The translations under genes and the position numbers were made by a program. From positions 1 through 33,565 of the forward strand of contig CAMDFJ010000015.1 in the NCBI GenBank assembly GCA_945897435.1: a stretch of 33,565 nucleotides of DNA. The letters are read 5' to 3'. Below, piece by piece: positions 1 through 9,503 of this stretch (the stretch's first letter is position 1; each line of letters starts with the position of its first letter). The DNA is from Candidatus Kuenenia stuttgartensis (GTDB lineage: Bacteria; Planctomycetota; Planctomycetia; Pirellulales; UBA1268). Below the pieces are notes generated by a model. That model had not been told where the DNA came from. It was given only the letters and a program-made list of their open reading frames with translations, and did not search any database.

Positions 1-127
1 AGAGCGGCGCGAGGGCCAGCACTCCGAGGGCGACGAGATCCCACTTCTCGCGGAGAAACGTCCCCAGCCAGCCCTCCTTGGAGGCGTCCGCCGTCTCCTC
101 GATGCTCCGCGACCCGCCGGGGCTCAT
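1..127 (-). CDS. livM: Branched-chain amino acid ABC transporter permease (LivM-like), N-terminal fragment, truncated by window edge
   Basis: Reverse strand ATG at 127-125 overlaps the livH stop (ATGA) and reads MSPGGSRSIEETADASKEGWLGTFLREKWDLVALGVLALAPL; position directly after livH. Confidence 0.6.
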   Translation of the reverse strand, partial: MSPGGSRSIEETADASKEGWLGTFLREKWDLVALGVLALAPL

Positions 128-1080
128 ACCTTCTCCTTCGTCCGTCTGCCGAGCAGGCCCTCGGGACGAAACACGAGGATCACGATCAGGATCGCGAACA
201 CGATCGCGCCGGTCCAACGCTCCCCCACGTAGGCACTCGAGAGCGACCGCACGAGCCCGATCACGATGCCGCCGAGCACGGCCCCAGGAATGCTGCCGAT
301 GCCCCCGAGCACGGCCGCCGTGAAGGCGTAGAGTCCATTCTGGAACCCCATCTGGAAGCCGATCGTGTTGATGTACAGCCCGTAGATCACGCTCGCTGCG
401 CCGCCGAGGAAGCCACCGATGAAGAAGGTCGCGGCGATCACCCGGTCGACGTCGATGCCGACGAGGGCCGCCGCGGTCGTGTCCTGTGAGACCGCCCGCA
501 TCGCCTTGCCGAGCCTGGTGCCGCGGACGAGGAACGAAAGCCCGAGCATCAGCGGCACCACGACGAGCACGACGAGCAGATCCTTCCAGGTGAACTGCAA
601 CCCCTCGCCGGGGAGGAGGTTGGTCGAGGGGAGAAGTTCGGGAAACGAGCGGTCGGAGGGCCCGATCCAGAACAGGCCGACGTTCATGAAGATGAACGAG
701 ACTCCGATGGCCGATACCAGCGGCGCCAGCTTCGGAGCCGTCCGCAGCGGCTTGTAGACGATTCGGTCGACCGCGAGGTTGAGACCGCCGCAGAACATCC
801 CGCAGGCGAGGACCAGGATTGCGATTCCCAGCCAGGTCATCGCCGGCCCGGCAGCGGACAGTCCCACTGCCGACACGAGCGAGAGGGCCAGACAGGCACC
901 CAGCATGATCAGGTCGCCATGGGCGAAATTGATCAGCCCGATGATCCCGTAGACCATCGTGTAGCCGAGGGCGACCAGCGCGATGAGAGCCCCGTTGGTG
1001 AGCCCGATCAGGCACTGCTGGAGAAAAAACTGGGCGGACACCGGCGACTCGTTTCCGGGGACGATGCTGGCCGCAGGCAC
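124..1080 (-). CDS. livH: Branched-chain amino acid ABC transporter permease LivH-like
   Basis: 318 aa polytopic protein with LivH-type motifs (GLTNGALIALVALGYTMVYGIIGLINFAHGDLIMLGA; GFLGGAASVIYGLYINTIGFQMGFQNGLYAFTAAVLGGIGSIPGAVLGG). Confidence 0.92.
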   Translation of the reverse strand: MPAASIVPGNESPVSAQFFLQQCLIGLTNGALIALVALGYTMVYGIIGLINFAHGDLIMLGACLALSLVSAVGLSAAGPAMTWLGIAILVLACGMFCGGLNLAVDRIVYKPLRTAPKLAPLVSAIGVSFIFMNVGLFWIGPSDRSFPELLPSTNLLPGEGLQFTWKDLLVVLVVVPLMLGLSFLVRGTRLGKAMRAVSQDTTAAALVGIDVDRVIAATFFIGGFLGGAASVIYGLYINTIGFQMGFQNGLYAFTAAVLGGIGSIPGAVLGGIVIGLVRSLSSAYVGERWTGAIVFAILIVILVFRPEGLLGRRTKEKV

Positions 1081-1109
1081 GGAAGGCCTGCCTGCGAGGA
1101 GCCTGATTC

Positions 1110-2345
1110 TTACCGCACAGCCGCCTCGCCGCCCACGGCATTCGCGTCGAGCACCTGTTCAAACTCGAATCGCCCTCCCCGGACCACGCTCACCGTCAGC
1201 GTCCGCATCGTCGTGTCGCCGTTGGAGTCGAAGCCCCAGCGGCCGAGCGCACCGTCGAAATCCTTGATCGCCAGCGCCCTGTCGGTGACGGTCCGCCGGT
1301 CTTTCGTGCCGGCATCGCGGATCGCCTGCAGGGCCACGCAGGCCGCCTCGTAGCCGTAGACGGCATAGGCCTCGGGCAGTTCGCCGTGCTTCCGCCGATA
1401 CCGTTCCACGAACTCACTCCCCTTGCCGGTCAGCTTCTCTGGTGGCAGACCTCCGAAGGTGACGAAGCAGCGCCCCTCGAGGTTCGCCGCCCCCGCGGAG
1501 TCGATGAACACCTGCTCGCGACAGCCGTCCGGCACCATCAGCATCGCCTCGATGCCGGCGCTGGCCATGTCCTTGGCGAGTTGTCCTCCCTTGCTCTGGG
1601 TGGTGCCTCCGAAATAGACGAGGTCGGGCTTCACGGCCTTGATGCTCGCCATCAGCGACTTGAACTCCTGCGCCTTGGAGTCGATCGAGTCGTGGCCGAG
1701 CACCTCGATCCCGATCTCCCGGCAGCGTTCGTCGAACAGGTCGGCGATTCCCTTTCCGTAGACCTCGTTGTCGTCGAGAATCGAGACCCGCTTCACGCCG
1801 CGCTGTTTTGCCCAGTCCGCGGAGAGCGGCCCCTGCAGGTCGTCGGCGGGCACCACCCGCATGTAGTTGAGCCGGCCGGTGGGACGGTAGACCTCGGGCT
1901 CTCCCGGCGCTCCGAGCCCAGGCTTTGTGAGACCGACCGCCGTGTTGGCGGGTGATACCATCAGCAGGTCGCCGAGGTTCAGGATCGGCATCGAGACCTT
2001 GGCGGCGCCGGAGTTGAAGGTGCCGATGTAGGCGACGACGTCGGGATCCTGGAGGGCCCGGCGGGCGTTGGCCGCCTCGGCCTCGCTGGTCCACTGGCCG
2101 GCCGCCGCGGTCGAGTCATCAAGGTCGAGGTATTCGACGCGAAACGGGCCGGCCCTGCCCTCGGCCTCCTCGATCGCCATCCGGATCCCACGGACCAGCG
2201 TGTCAGACTGCTGCTTGGCCGAGCCGGTCCGGGGCAGGCTGGAGACGATCTTCACGAGCGTCGGATCGGCCGGCCTGCAGCCACAGACCACCAGGCCCAG
2301 CAGGATGGCGATGCACAGGTTGCTCGAACCGTTCCGCGGACTCAT
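1110..2345 (-). CDS. Branched-chain amino acid ABC transporter substrate-binding lipoprotein (LivK-like, periplasmic binding protein type 1)
   Basis: Lipoprotein leader (CIAILLGLVVCGC) then PBP1 features (SSLPRTGSAKQQSDTLVRGIRMAIEEAEG; VSILDDNEVYGKGIADLF); upstream of livH. Confidence 0.88.
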   Translation of the reverse strand: MSPRNGSSNLCIAILLGLVVCGCRPADPTLVKIVSSLPRTGSAKQQSDTLVRGIRMAIEEAEGRAGPFRVEYLDLDDSTAAAGQWTSEAEAANARRALQDPDVVAYIGTFNSGAAKVSMPILNLGDLLMVSPANTAVGLTKPGLGAPGEPEVYRPTGRLNYMRVVPADDLQGPLSADWAKQRGVKRVSILDDNEVYGKGIADLFDERCREIGIEVLGHDSIDSKAQEFKSLMASIKAVKPDLVYFGGTTQSKGGQLAKDMASAGIEAMLMVPDGCREQVFIDSAGAANLEGRCFVTFGGLPPEKLTGKGSEFVERYRRKHGELPEAYAVYGYEAACVALQAIRDAGTKDRRTVTDRALAIKDFDGALGRWGFDSNGDTTMRTLTVSVVRGGRFEFEQVLDANAVGGEAAVR

Positions 2346-2381
2346 GTGACTTGCGAATGTAGGACGGGCCTGAAAGCCGCG

Positions 2382-4703
2382 TCAAACCGGCGGCCTGGCC
2401 ACCAGTCGCCAGGCCCGGTGGATCCGCTCGTTGCGGAAGTCCTCGGGAATCGTTCGGCTGGTGATCTCGCGGATCGTGTAGCCTCGCGCGATCTGCTCCT
2501 CGGCGAGATGGAAGCGGCGGAAATTCGTCGAGAAGTAGACGATGCCGCCCGGCGAGAGGTTCCGGGCCACGAGTTCCAGAAGCGTCGCGTGATCCTGCTC
2601 CACGTCCCAGGGCAACTCGCTTTTTGCAGACCGGGAGAAGGTCGGCGGATCGACGACCACGAGATCGTAGGGCGGCTCCCCGCGGTTGGCCCGGTGCTCG
2701 AGGAAGGCACGGGCCTCGTCGCGGACGATCCTGTGCCGGCCGGCGTCCTTGAAGCCGTTCTTGGAGAGGTTCGTCCGCGTCCAGTCGAGATAGGTGTTGG
2801 AGAGATCGACGCTGGTCGTCTCCTTGGCCCCGCCGGCCGCGGCGTAGACCGAGAAACTGCCCGTATAGCAGAAGAGATTGAGGAACCGCTTTCCGTCCGC
2901 CTCGTCCCGGACAAGGGCCCGCGTCTGGCGGTGATCGAGAAACAGTCCTGTGTCGAGGTAGTCCGAGAGGTTGACCTCGAACTCGAGCCCCCCCTCCTGC
3001 ACATCGAGCACTGCCCTGCGGGCGTCGACCTTCTCATACTGGTCGCCGCCTCGTTGCCGCTTCCGCACCTTGAGAAACGTCTGGTTGGGTGGCACGCCCA
3101 ACTCCAGCGCCGCCGCCTCGATCATCTTGTCGAGCCAGACGTCGTGCTCGATCTCGGTGCGTTCGTGGGGACGCTCATACTCGGCGGCATGCAGCCAGCC
3201 GGCATACCAGTCGATGACGAGTGGGATCTCGGGGATGTCCCGGTCGTAGACGCGAAAGGCCTCGATCCCCTGCCGTCGGGCCCATTTCGCGAGATGCTTG
3301 AACCGCTTGGCGAGCCGGCGACGGAAGTCGCCGATCTGGTCATCGGTCGTGCGCCCGCGCGGTCGGCCGGGGCGGAGCGATGCGACGTCGTTCGCACCGT
3401 CGGCGGCATCGCGTTCCGTTGGTGTGCCTGAACTCCGGCCTTCGACCTGAGAGGGTGGGTGGAAGTCACGCTGTCGAATCTCCACTTCCAGCAGCCGGCA
3501 GGCGATCGGACCGTTCATCAGCGGCACGCGGTGGGTCGGCCGCAGGCCGAGCTGGCCGGCCGCCGGCGTGTCGGGGGCGAGAATCGCAGCCCGCCAGCCA
3601 CCGCACTGCTGCACCAGCCAGTCGCCGATCCGACGGAAGAGCGCGGCTGCCCGGGGCAGCGCGAGCCGCTCGCCGTAGGGCGGGTTCGTGACGACAAGCC
3701 CCGTTTCGGCCGTCGGTCTCGCCTGCTCAAAGTGCTTCTGCTCGACGGCGAGAAACCCCTCCACTCCCGCTGCAGCGGCGCAGGCCCGGGCGGCCTCGAC
3801 GGCCTTCGGATCGAGATCGCTCGCCTGAAACCTGATCACGGGATCGTGGATGCGGGCCTCGAGTTCCGTGACGAGCCGCGTCGCCAGCTGCCTGTCGCAG
3901 TCGCGAAACCGGAAGAAGCCGTGGGCCTTTCGCCGCGCCCTCCAGAGCCCGGGTGCCATCCCCGCGGCGATCGTCGCCGCCTCGACGACGAACGTTCCCG
4001 AGCCGCACATCGGATCCAGGATCGGCTCGCCGCCGGATGCCTGATCGGATTCGTCGGGCCGCCACCAGCCGGCGATGCCGAGGATGCCCGCCGCCAGCAC
4101 CTCTGAGAGCGGCGCCTCGACCTCCCCCATCCTCCAGCCTCGCTGGTGAAGCGACCGGCCCGCGGCGTCGCGAAAGATCGTCGCCACGTCGCCGACCAGA
4201 TGCAGCCCCAGCCGGAGCGTGGCACCGCGGAGCTGCACGCTCGGCCGTTTTCCACTCGGGGTACGGAGCTGGTCGACGACGGCGTCCTTGACGATCTGCG
4301 CCGCATAGAGCGAATGGGTCAGGAACGTGTCGTGGATCGCGGCATCGACGCGAAGCGTATCGGATGTCTTCAGCTGTTCGGTCCAGTCGACCTCCTGCAT
4401 CGCCCGGTAAAGGCTCTCGGGCGATTCGACCCGAAAACGGCCGAGCGGCTCGAGCACCCGGATGGCCGTCCGTGATTCGAGCACCGCGCGGTAGAGGGTT
4501 TCCCGCTCGGCACCGGCCGGGGCAGAAAACTCGATCGTTCGCCGCCCAACTCGGAGATCGATGGCACCGACACGCTCCAGTTCCGCGGCGAGCAGCCATT
4601 CCAGTCCTTCGAGCGTCCGGGCCGTGAGCCGCGGAGGGTCATCGAGGGACGGCGCCGGAAGCGGTCGAGGATGGGGATGGGGAACTGGAAATCGAGCGGC
4701 CAT
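2382..4703 (-). CDS. rlmKL: Bifunctional 23S rRNA methyltransferase RlmKL (m2G2445 / m7G2069)
   Basis: 773 aa with THUMP-like N-terminus, RlmL-type motifs (DPMCGSGTFVVEAA, VVTNPPYGERL) and RlmK-type C-terminus (FLNLFCYTGSFSVYAAAGGAKETTSVDLSNTYLDW; VVVDPPTFSRS). Confidence 0.92.
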   Translation of the reverse strand: MAARFPVPHPHPRPLPAPSLDDPPRLTARTLEGLEWLLAAELERVGAIDLRVGRRTIEFSAPAGAERETLYRAVLESRTAIRVLEPLGRFRVESPESLYRAMQEVDWTEQLKTSDTLRVDAAIHDTFLTHSLYAAQIVKDAVVDQLRTPSGKRPSVQLRGATLRLGLHLVGDVATIFRDAAGRSLHQRGWRMGEVEAPLSEVLAAGILGIAGWWRPDESDQASGGEPILDPMCGSGTFVVEAATIAAGMAPGLWRARRKAHGFFRFRDCDRQLATRLVTELEARIHDPVIRFQASDLDPKAVEAARACAAAAGVEGFLAVEQKHFEQARPTAETGLVVTNPPYGERLALPRAAALFRRIGDWLVQQCGGWRAAILAPDTPAAGQLGLRPTHRVPLMNGPIACRLLEVEIRQRDFHPPSQVEGRSSGTPTERDAADGANDVASLRPGRPRGRTTDDQIGDFRRRLAKRFKHLAKWARRQGIEAFRVYDRDIPEIPLVIDWYAGWLHAAEYERPHERTEIEHDVWLDKMIEAAALELGVPPNQTFLKVRKRQRGGDQYEKVDARRAVLDVQEGGLEFEVNLSDYLDTGLFLDHRQTRALVRDEADGKRFLNLFCYTGSFSVYAAAGGAKETTSVDLSNTYLDWTRTNLSKNGFKDAGRHRIVRDEARAFLEHRANRGEPPYDLVVVDPPTFSRSAKSELPWDVEQDHATLLELVARNLSPGGIVYFSTNFRRFHLAEEQIARGYTIREITSRTIPEDFRNERIHRAWRLVARPPV

Positions 4704-4800
4704 CCGTCCAGTGTAGGCCGGGTGGGGTCGGAAGAAACGCGACCGGAGACATTTTGGTCGCCGATCTCGAGGCCGGCATCACCCGGGCGGCCAGTCGGGT

Positions 4801-7800
4801 TCAGCGGACGGCGGCCGGATCCGGAAACCGGTCCTGGATCGCCTGCACTGAGAGGGGTTCCGACCGCATCGCCTCCATCGCGCGGACGCAGGCCTCCGCG
4901 GCCGGCAGCGTCGTGATGCAGGGCACCCCGTAGAGGACGCTTGCAGCCCGAATCCGGCCTTCGTCGGTTCGCGCTCCCTTGCCTCGGGGCGTGTTGAAGA
5001 TCAATTGCACACGGCCGTCGATCAGGTGATCGATCAGGTTCGGATGCCCCTCCTGCAATTTCTTCACCAGTTCGACCGCTACTCCGGCCTCCGCCAGCGC
5101 CCGTGCCGTGCCGGCCGTCGCCATCAGTTCGAAGCCGAGGGCCACCAGCCGCCGCGCCAGCCCGACCATCATCTCCTTGGCCTGCTGGCTGGCCACGCTG
5201 AGAAAGATCCTCCCCTGTTCCGGCAGCAGGATGCCGGCCGCGATCTGGCTCTTGGCAAAGGCGATGCTGAACCGGTCGCTGACACCCATCACCTCCCCCG
5301 TGCTCCGCATCTCAGGCCCGAGCGCGATGTCGACTCCGGCGAATTTCACGAACGGAAACACGCTCTCCTTCACGCTCACATGGGCCGGCAGCGGATCGGA
5401 GGTCAGGCCCTGCTCAGCCAGCGTCATCCCCGCCATCGCCTTCACGGCGACCTTCGCCACCGGCAGCCCCGTGGCCTTGGCCACGAAGGGCACGGTCCGG
5501 CTGGCCCGGGGATTGACCTCGATCACGTAGAGCGATGGCCTGCCCTCCTCCTTCTTGACGGCAAACTGCACGTTCATCAGGCCGACCACTCCCAGGCTTC
5601 TGGCGAGTCCGGATGCCGCCGCCTTGATCTCCTCGATCACCGCCGCCGAGAGACTGTGGGGCGGGATGCAGCAGGCGGAGTCGCCGGAGTGCACGCCGGC
5701 CTCCTCGATGTGCTCCATCACGCCGGCAACGATCACGTCCTTCCCGTCGCAGATGCAGTCGACGTCGACTTCGATCGCATCCTCGAGGAACCGATCGATC
5801 AGCACGGGCTGCCCCTGGGCCACGGCGAAGGCCTCGGCCACGTACCGCTCGAACTGGGCGTTGTCGTAGCAGATCTCCATCGCCCGACCGCCGAGCACGA
5901 AGCTGGGGCGGACCAGACTCGGATACCCGATTCGGGCCACCTCTCGACGGGCCTGTTCGAGCGTCCGCGCGATGCCACTGGCTGGCTGCTTGAGTGAGAG
6001 CCGATCGAGGAGGTCACGAAACTTTTCCCGATCCTCTGCCATCTCGATCGTGTCGACACTCGTGCCGATGATCGGCAGGCCGGCGGCGTGCAGGGCCCGG
6101 GCGAGGTTGAGCGGCGTCTGGCCGCCGAGCTGGACGATGACGCCGTCGGGCTGAATCCGGTCGGCGATGTTGAGCACGTCCTCGCAGGTGAGCGGCTCGA
6201 AGAAGAGCGTGTCGCTCGTGTCGTAGTCGGTGCTCACGGTCTCGGGGTTCGAGTTGACCATCACGCTCTCGATCCCCATCTCGCGGAGCGCGAAGCTGGC
6301 GTGGCAGCAGCAGTAGTCGAACTCGATCCCCTGCCCGATTCGATTGGGGCCGCCGCCGAGGATCATCACCCGCCTGCCGCCAGGCGGCTTGGGACGGGTT
6401 TCATCCTCCGCCTCCCAGGTCGAGTAGTAGTAGGGAGTCTGGGCCTCGAATTCGGCGGCGCACGTGTCGACGGCCTTGTAGGTGGCCACGATTCCGCGTC
6501 GCTTCCGCTCCTCGCGAACCTCCATCTCCGCGCTGCCGAGCATCACGGCCAGCTGACGGTCAGAGAAGCCGTATTGCTTGGCGGCCCGCAGCAGACCGTC
6601 GTCGACCGCGGAGAGCGATCCGAGAGTCCGCAGCAGACTCTCCATCTCGACGATCTGCTGCAACTGGTCGAGAAACCAGCGGTCGATCGCGGTCAGTTCG
6701 TGCAGTTCGTCGACCGTCATGCCCGCCTTGAAGGCGTAGCGGAGATACCAGACCCTGTCGGGGTCGGGAGTGGCCACCCGGGCCCGGATGTCGTCGAGCG
6801 CGGGCTCGGCCGCCGTGCCCCAGAGATCCTTCTGGTCGGATCCGAAGCCGAACGATCCGACCTCCAGCCCGCGGAGCGCCTTTTGGAATGACTCCTTGAA
6901 GGTTCGGCCGATCGCCATCGTCTCGCCCACGCTCTTCATCTGCGTGGTCAGCCGGCTGTCGGCCTCGGGAAACTTCTCGAAGGCAAACCGCGGCACCTTG
7001 ACGACGACGTAGTCGATCGAAGGCTCGAAGCAGGCCTTCGTCTTGCGGGTGATGTCGTTGGGAAGCTCGTGGAGCCGCCATCCGACCGCCAGCTTGGCGG
7101 CGATCTTGGCGATCGGAAACCCGGTCGCCTTGCTCGCCAGGGCGCTCGAGCGGCTCACCCGGGGGTTCATCTCGATGACGATCATCCTGCCCGTCTCGGG
7201 ATGGACCGCGAACTGGATGTTCGACCCGCCAGTCTCCACGCCGATGGCCCGGATGACGGCGAAACTGGCATCACGCATCCGCTGGTACTGTTTGTCGGTG
7301 AGCGTCATCGCCGGGGCGACGGTGATCGAGTCGCCGGTGTGGACGCCGCAGGGGTCGAAGTTCTCGATCGAGCAGATGATGACGGCGTTGTCGTCGACGT
7401 CCCGCATCACCTCCATCTCGTATTCCTTCCAGCCGAGGATCGATTCCTCGACCAGCACCTCGCCAACCGGAGAGAGATCGAGGCCCCGCTGCACCTTCTG
7501 GTCGAACTCCTCCCGGTTGAAGGCGATGCCAGAGCCGGAGCCGCCGAGGGTGAAACTGGGCCGGATGACCGCGGGCAGGCCGATCTCGGCGAGCACCTCT
7601 CGGGCCTCGGCGAGACTCTTCACGATCCGTCCGCGGCAGGTTTCGAGGCCGATTCGGCCCATCGTCTCCTTGAAGATCTCCCGGTCCTCACCCCGCTTGA
7701 TCGCCTCGGCCTTCGCCCCGATCATCTCCACGCCGTGCCTGGCGAGGATGCCGCGGCGATCGAGCTCCATTGCCAGGTTCAGGGCCGTCTGGCCGCCGAG

Positions 7801-8067
7801 GGTGGGGAGCACGGCGTCAGGCTTCTCAATCTCGATCACCTTTTCGAGCATCTGCCAGGTGAGCGGCTCGATGTAGGTCCGGTCGGCCGTGCCCGGGTCG
7901 GTCATGATCGTGGCCGGATTGGAGTTCACCAGCACGACCCTGTAGCCGTCCTCGCGGAGCGCCTTGCAGGCCTGGGTACCGGAATAGTCGAACTCGCAGG
8001 CCTGACCGATGACGATCGGGCCCGACCCGATGAGCAGGATGGTGTGCAGGTCGTCGCGGCGGGGCAT
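4801..8067 (-). CDS. carB: Carbamoyl-phosphate synthase large subunit
   Basis: [37 protein letters not shown] start; two ATP-grasp halves; C-terminal MGS-like domain. The ORF track start at 8133 is probably an upstream extension. Confidence 0.96.
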   Translation of the reverse strand: MPRRDDLHTILLIGSGPIVIGQACEFDYSGTQACKALREDGYRVVLVNSNPATIMTDPGTADRTYIEPLTWQMLEKVIEIEKPDAVLPTLGGQTALNLAMELDRRGILARHGVEMIGAKAEAIKRGEDREIFKETMGRIGLETCRGRIVKSLAEAREVLAEIGLPAVIRPSFTLGGSGSGIAFNREEFDQKVQRGLDLSPVGEVLVEESILGWKEYEMEVMRDVDDNAVIICSIENFDPCGVHTGDSITVAPAMTLTDKQYQRMRDASFAVIRAIGVETGGSNIQFAVHPETGRMIVIEMNPRVSRSSALASKATGFPIAKIAAKLAVGWRLHELPNDITRKTKACFEPSIDYVVVKVPRFAFEKFPEADSRLTTQMKSVGETMAIGRTFKESFQKALRGLEVGSFGFGSDQKDLWGTAAEPALDDIRARVATPDPDRVWYLRYAFKAGMTVDELHELTAIDRWFLDQLQQIVEMESLLRTLGSLSAVDDGLLRAAKQYGFSDRQLAVMLGSAEMEVREERKRRGIVATYKAVDTCAAEFEAQTPYYYSTWEAEDETRPKPPGGRRVMILGGGPNRIGQGIEFDYCCCHASFALREMGIESVMVNSNPETVSTDYDTSDTLFFEPLTCEDVLNIADRIQPDGVIVQLGGQTPLNLARALHAAGLPIIGTSVDTIEMAEDREKFRDLLDRLSLKQPASGIARTLEQARREVARIGYPSLVRPSFVLGGRAMEICYDNAQFERYVAEAFAVAQGQPVLIDRFLEDAIEVDVDCICDGKDVIVAGVMEHIEEAGVHSGDSACCIPPHSLSAAVIEEIKAAASGLARSLGVVGLMNVQFAVKKEEGRPSLYVIEVNPRASRTVPFVAKATGLPVAKVAVKAMAGMTLAEQGLTSDPLPAHVSVKESVFPFVKFAGVDIALGPEMRSTGEVMGVSDRFSIAFAKSQIAAGILLPEQGRIFLSVASQQAKEMMVGLARRLVALGFELMATAGTARALAEAGVAVELVKKLQEGHPNLIDHLIDGRVQLIFNTPRGKGARTDEGRIRAASVLYGVPCITTLPAAEACVRAMEAMRSEPLSVQAIQDRFPDPAAVR

Positions 8068-8189
8068 GGAGAGGTCCGGGGGCGGGAAAAAACCTCCCGA
8101 AACTAGCATCCGCACCGCCATGCCTTCAATCAACGACTACAATCCTCGCACAATTCCCCATCTCCCCCTCGACCGGAGCCCCGTCGCGC

Positions 8190-8720
8190 ATGTCGCTCGC
8201 CACACCTTCACTCGACGCCCTCCGCGACTCGCTCGCTGACGAGTTCAAGGACATCCGCCTCAACCTCGGCAGCGTGCTCGCCGGCGAAAACCTGCAGCCT
8301 GCCCAGGCCTTTGGCGTGGCCCTCGCCGCGGCCCGATTCGTCCGCAGTCAGTCGCTCTCGCAGGCGCTCGAATCGGACATCCGGGCCGGACTGGGAGACG
8401 CAGCCGCGGCCGTGATCTCCGACGCGTCGGCCGCGGCCGGCTTGATGGCGATGAACACCGTCTACTACCGATTCAAGCACATGCTCGCCAAGGAGAGCTA
8501 CGACGCCCGCCCACCGCGGCTGCGGATGAGCCGCATGTCACAGCCGGCAACGAGCAAGACCGACTTCGAGCTGATGAGCCTCGGCTGCGCCGCCCTCGCC
8601 GGCTGCGAACTCTGCATCCGCAACCACGAGGCGAGCCTGATGCACCTCGGCGTCAGCGAAGACGCCTGCCACGATGCCGTCCGCATCGCCGCCGTCATCA
8701 ACGCCGCAGCCACCGGCTGA
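8190..8720 (+). CDS. Alkyl hydroperoxidase AhpD-like / carboxymuconolactone decarboxylase family protein
   Basis: 176 aa; helical, with CELCIRNHEASL (CxxC...H) active-site motif and MNTVYYRFKHM segment typical of AhpD. Confidence 0.85.
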   Translation: MSLATPSLDALRDSLADEFKDIRLNLGSVLAGENLQPAQAFGVALAAARFVRSQSLSQALESDIRAGLGDAAAAVISDASAAAGLMAMNTVYYRFKHMLAKESYDARPPRLRMSRMSQPATSKTDFELMSLGCAALAGCELCIRNHEASLMHLGVSEDACHDAVRIAAVINAAATG

Positions 8721-8731
8721 GTTCACGGAAA

Positions 8732-8801
8732 ATCTCGGCATCCTGCCGAATTTTCCTTGGCGACCTCCGGTCGCTGGTTCAAACCCGGCCCTCCGGGCCT
8801 G
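8732..8801. repeat. 70-bp direct repeat, copy 1 (three mini-hairpins with TCC loops)
   Basis: atctcggcatcctgccgaattttccttggcgacctccggtcgctggttcaaacccggccctccgggcctg; identical to 8821-8890. Confidence 0.95.
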
Positions 8802-8820
8802 GCGCGGGGTGGATGTTCTT

Positions 8821-8890
8821 ATCTCGGCATCCTGCCGAATTTTCCTTGGCGACCTCCGGTCGCTGGTTCAAACCCGGCCCTCCGGGCCTG
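8821..8890. repeat. 70-bp direct repeat, copy 2
   Basis: Base-for-base identical to 8732-8801, offset 89 bp. Confidence 0.95.
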
Positions 8891-9101
8891 ACCTCTGTCC
8901 GATGTGGGACAGGCTTCAGCCCCTCACTCCCCACAAACTCCCGATGCTGAGGAGTCGGTCGGGGGCACGCGCAGGAGACGGTGAATTTTGCGACTCACAC
9001 CCAACGCTCAGTCGGCCAACTACGCACCCTGTAGCAAAATCCGCCGACTCCGAGCATGTCACCGCCGACGAACCAATCCGGGCCGGCTTCACGCAACCAG
9101 A

Positions 9102-9153
9102 CGGCATCCTGCCGCTGTTTGCCTGGCGCCTGGCGCGGTGTGGCGGTTCCTGG
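9102..9153. repeat. Degenerate/partial third copy of the 8732/8821 repeat unit
   Basis: cggcatcctgccg identical to hairpin 1, then ctgtttgcctggcg (compare aattttccttggcg), then cctggcgcggtgtgg...gttcct (compare cctggcgcggggtgg...gttctt after copy 1); central hairpins absent. Confidence 0.6.
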
Positions 9154-9179
9154 GAATGACAGGTGTCGTTGGCCTTCCT

Positions 9180-9503
9180 TCAGGCAAGTTCTCGCAGGTA
9201 TTCGAGCGTGTAGATGCCGCTCGAATGGCCGTCGGAAAATTCGATCGAGTAGGCGTACTGACCGACGGGCTGCATGCCGCCGATCGCCAGCGGGACGATC
9301 TCCTCGGGGCGGAGCACCTGCAGCAGTGTTGGCTTGGACGGCGCGGCTCTCTGTTCGCGGCAGGTGGCGCAGGGACAGGCGTCACGGAGCAGTCGCGGCG
9401 AGTAGACGCCGCGGACACCGTCACTCCAGAGGATTTCGATCGAACCGGGAGCGGCGGCAGGGTCTTCGAGACGGGCGATCTTCGTCGGCAGAGGGGCTGT
9501 CAT
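9180..9503 (-). CDS. DUF971 (gamma-butyrobetaine hydroxylase-like N-terminal) domain protein
   Basis: 107 aa; LWSDGVRGVYSPRLLRDACPCATCR ... YAYSIEFSDGHSSGIYTLEYLREL matches the DUF971 pattern. Confidence 0.85.
   Translation of the reverse strand: MTAPLPTKIARLEDPAAAPGSIEILWSDGVRGVYSPRLLRDACPCATCREQRAAPSKPTLLQVLRPEEIVPLAIGGMQPVGQYAYSIEFSDGHSSGIYTLEYLRELA

Noticed and set aside
8715-8805. tRNA gene (period 89 bp, T-arm-like hairpin)
   Set aside because: No matching acceptor stem, D-arm or anticodon loop with T33 could be found upstream of the T-arm-like segment.
8732-8890. CRISPR array
   Set aside because: Only two identical 70-bp units with a 19-bp interval; no further repeats, no spacers of uniform length, no cas genes.
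8944-9056. Integron attC-like site
   Set aside because: Imperfect palindrome, but no RYYYAAC/GTTRRRY core sites and no integrase nearby.
8674-9159. 161-aa plus-strand ORF through the repeat region
   Set aside because: Contains the translated repeat twice (ILPNFPWRPPVAGSNPALRAW / CRIFLGDLRSLVQTRPSGPD in different frames); the repeat switches frame between copies, so it is not a protein repeat.
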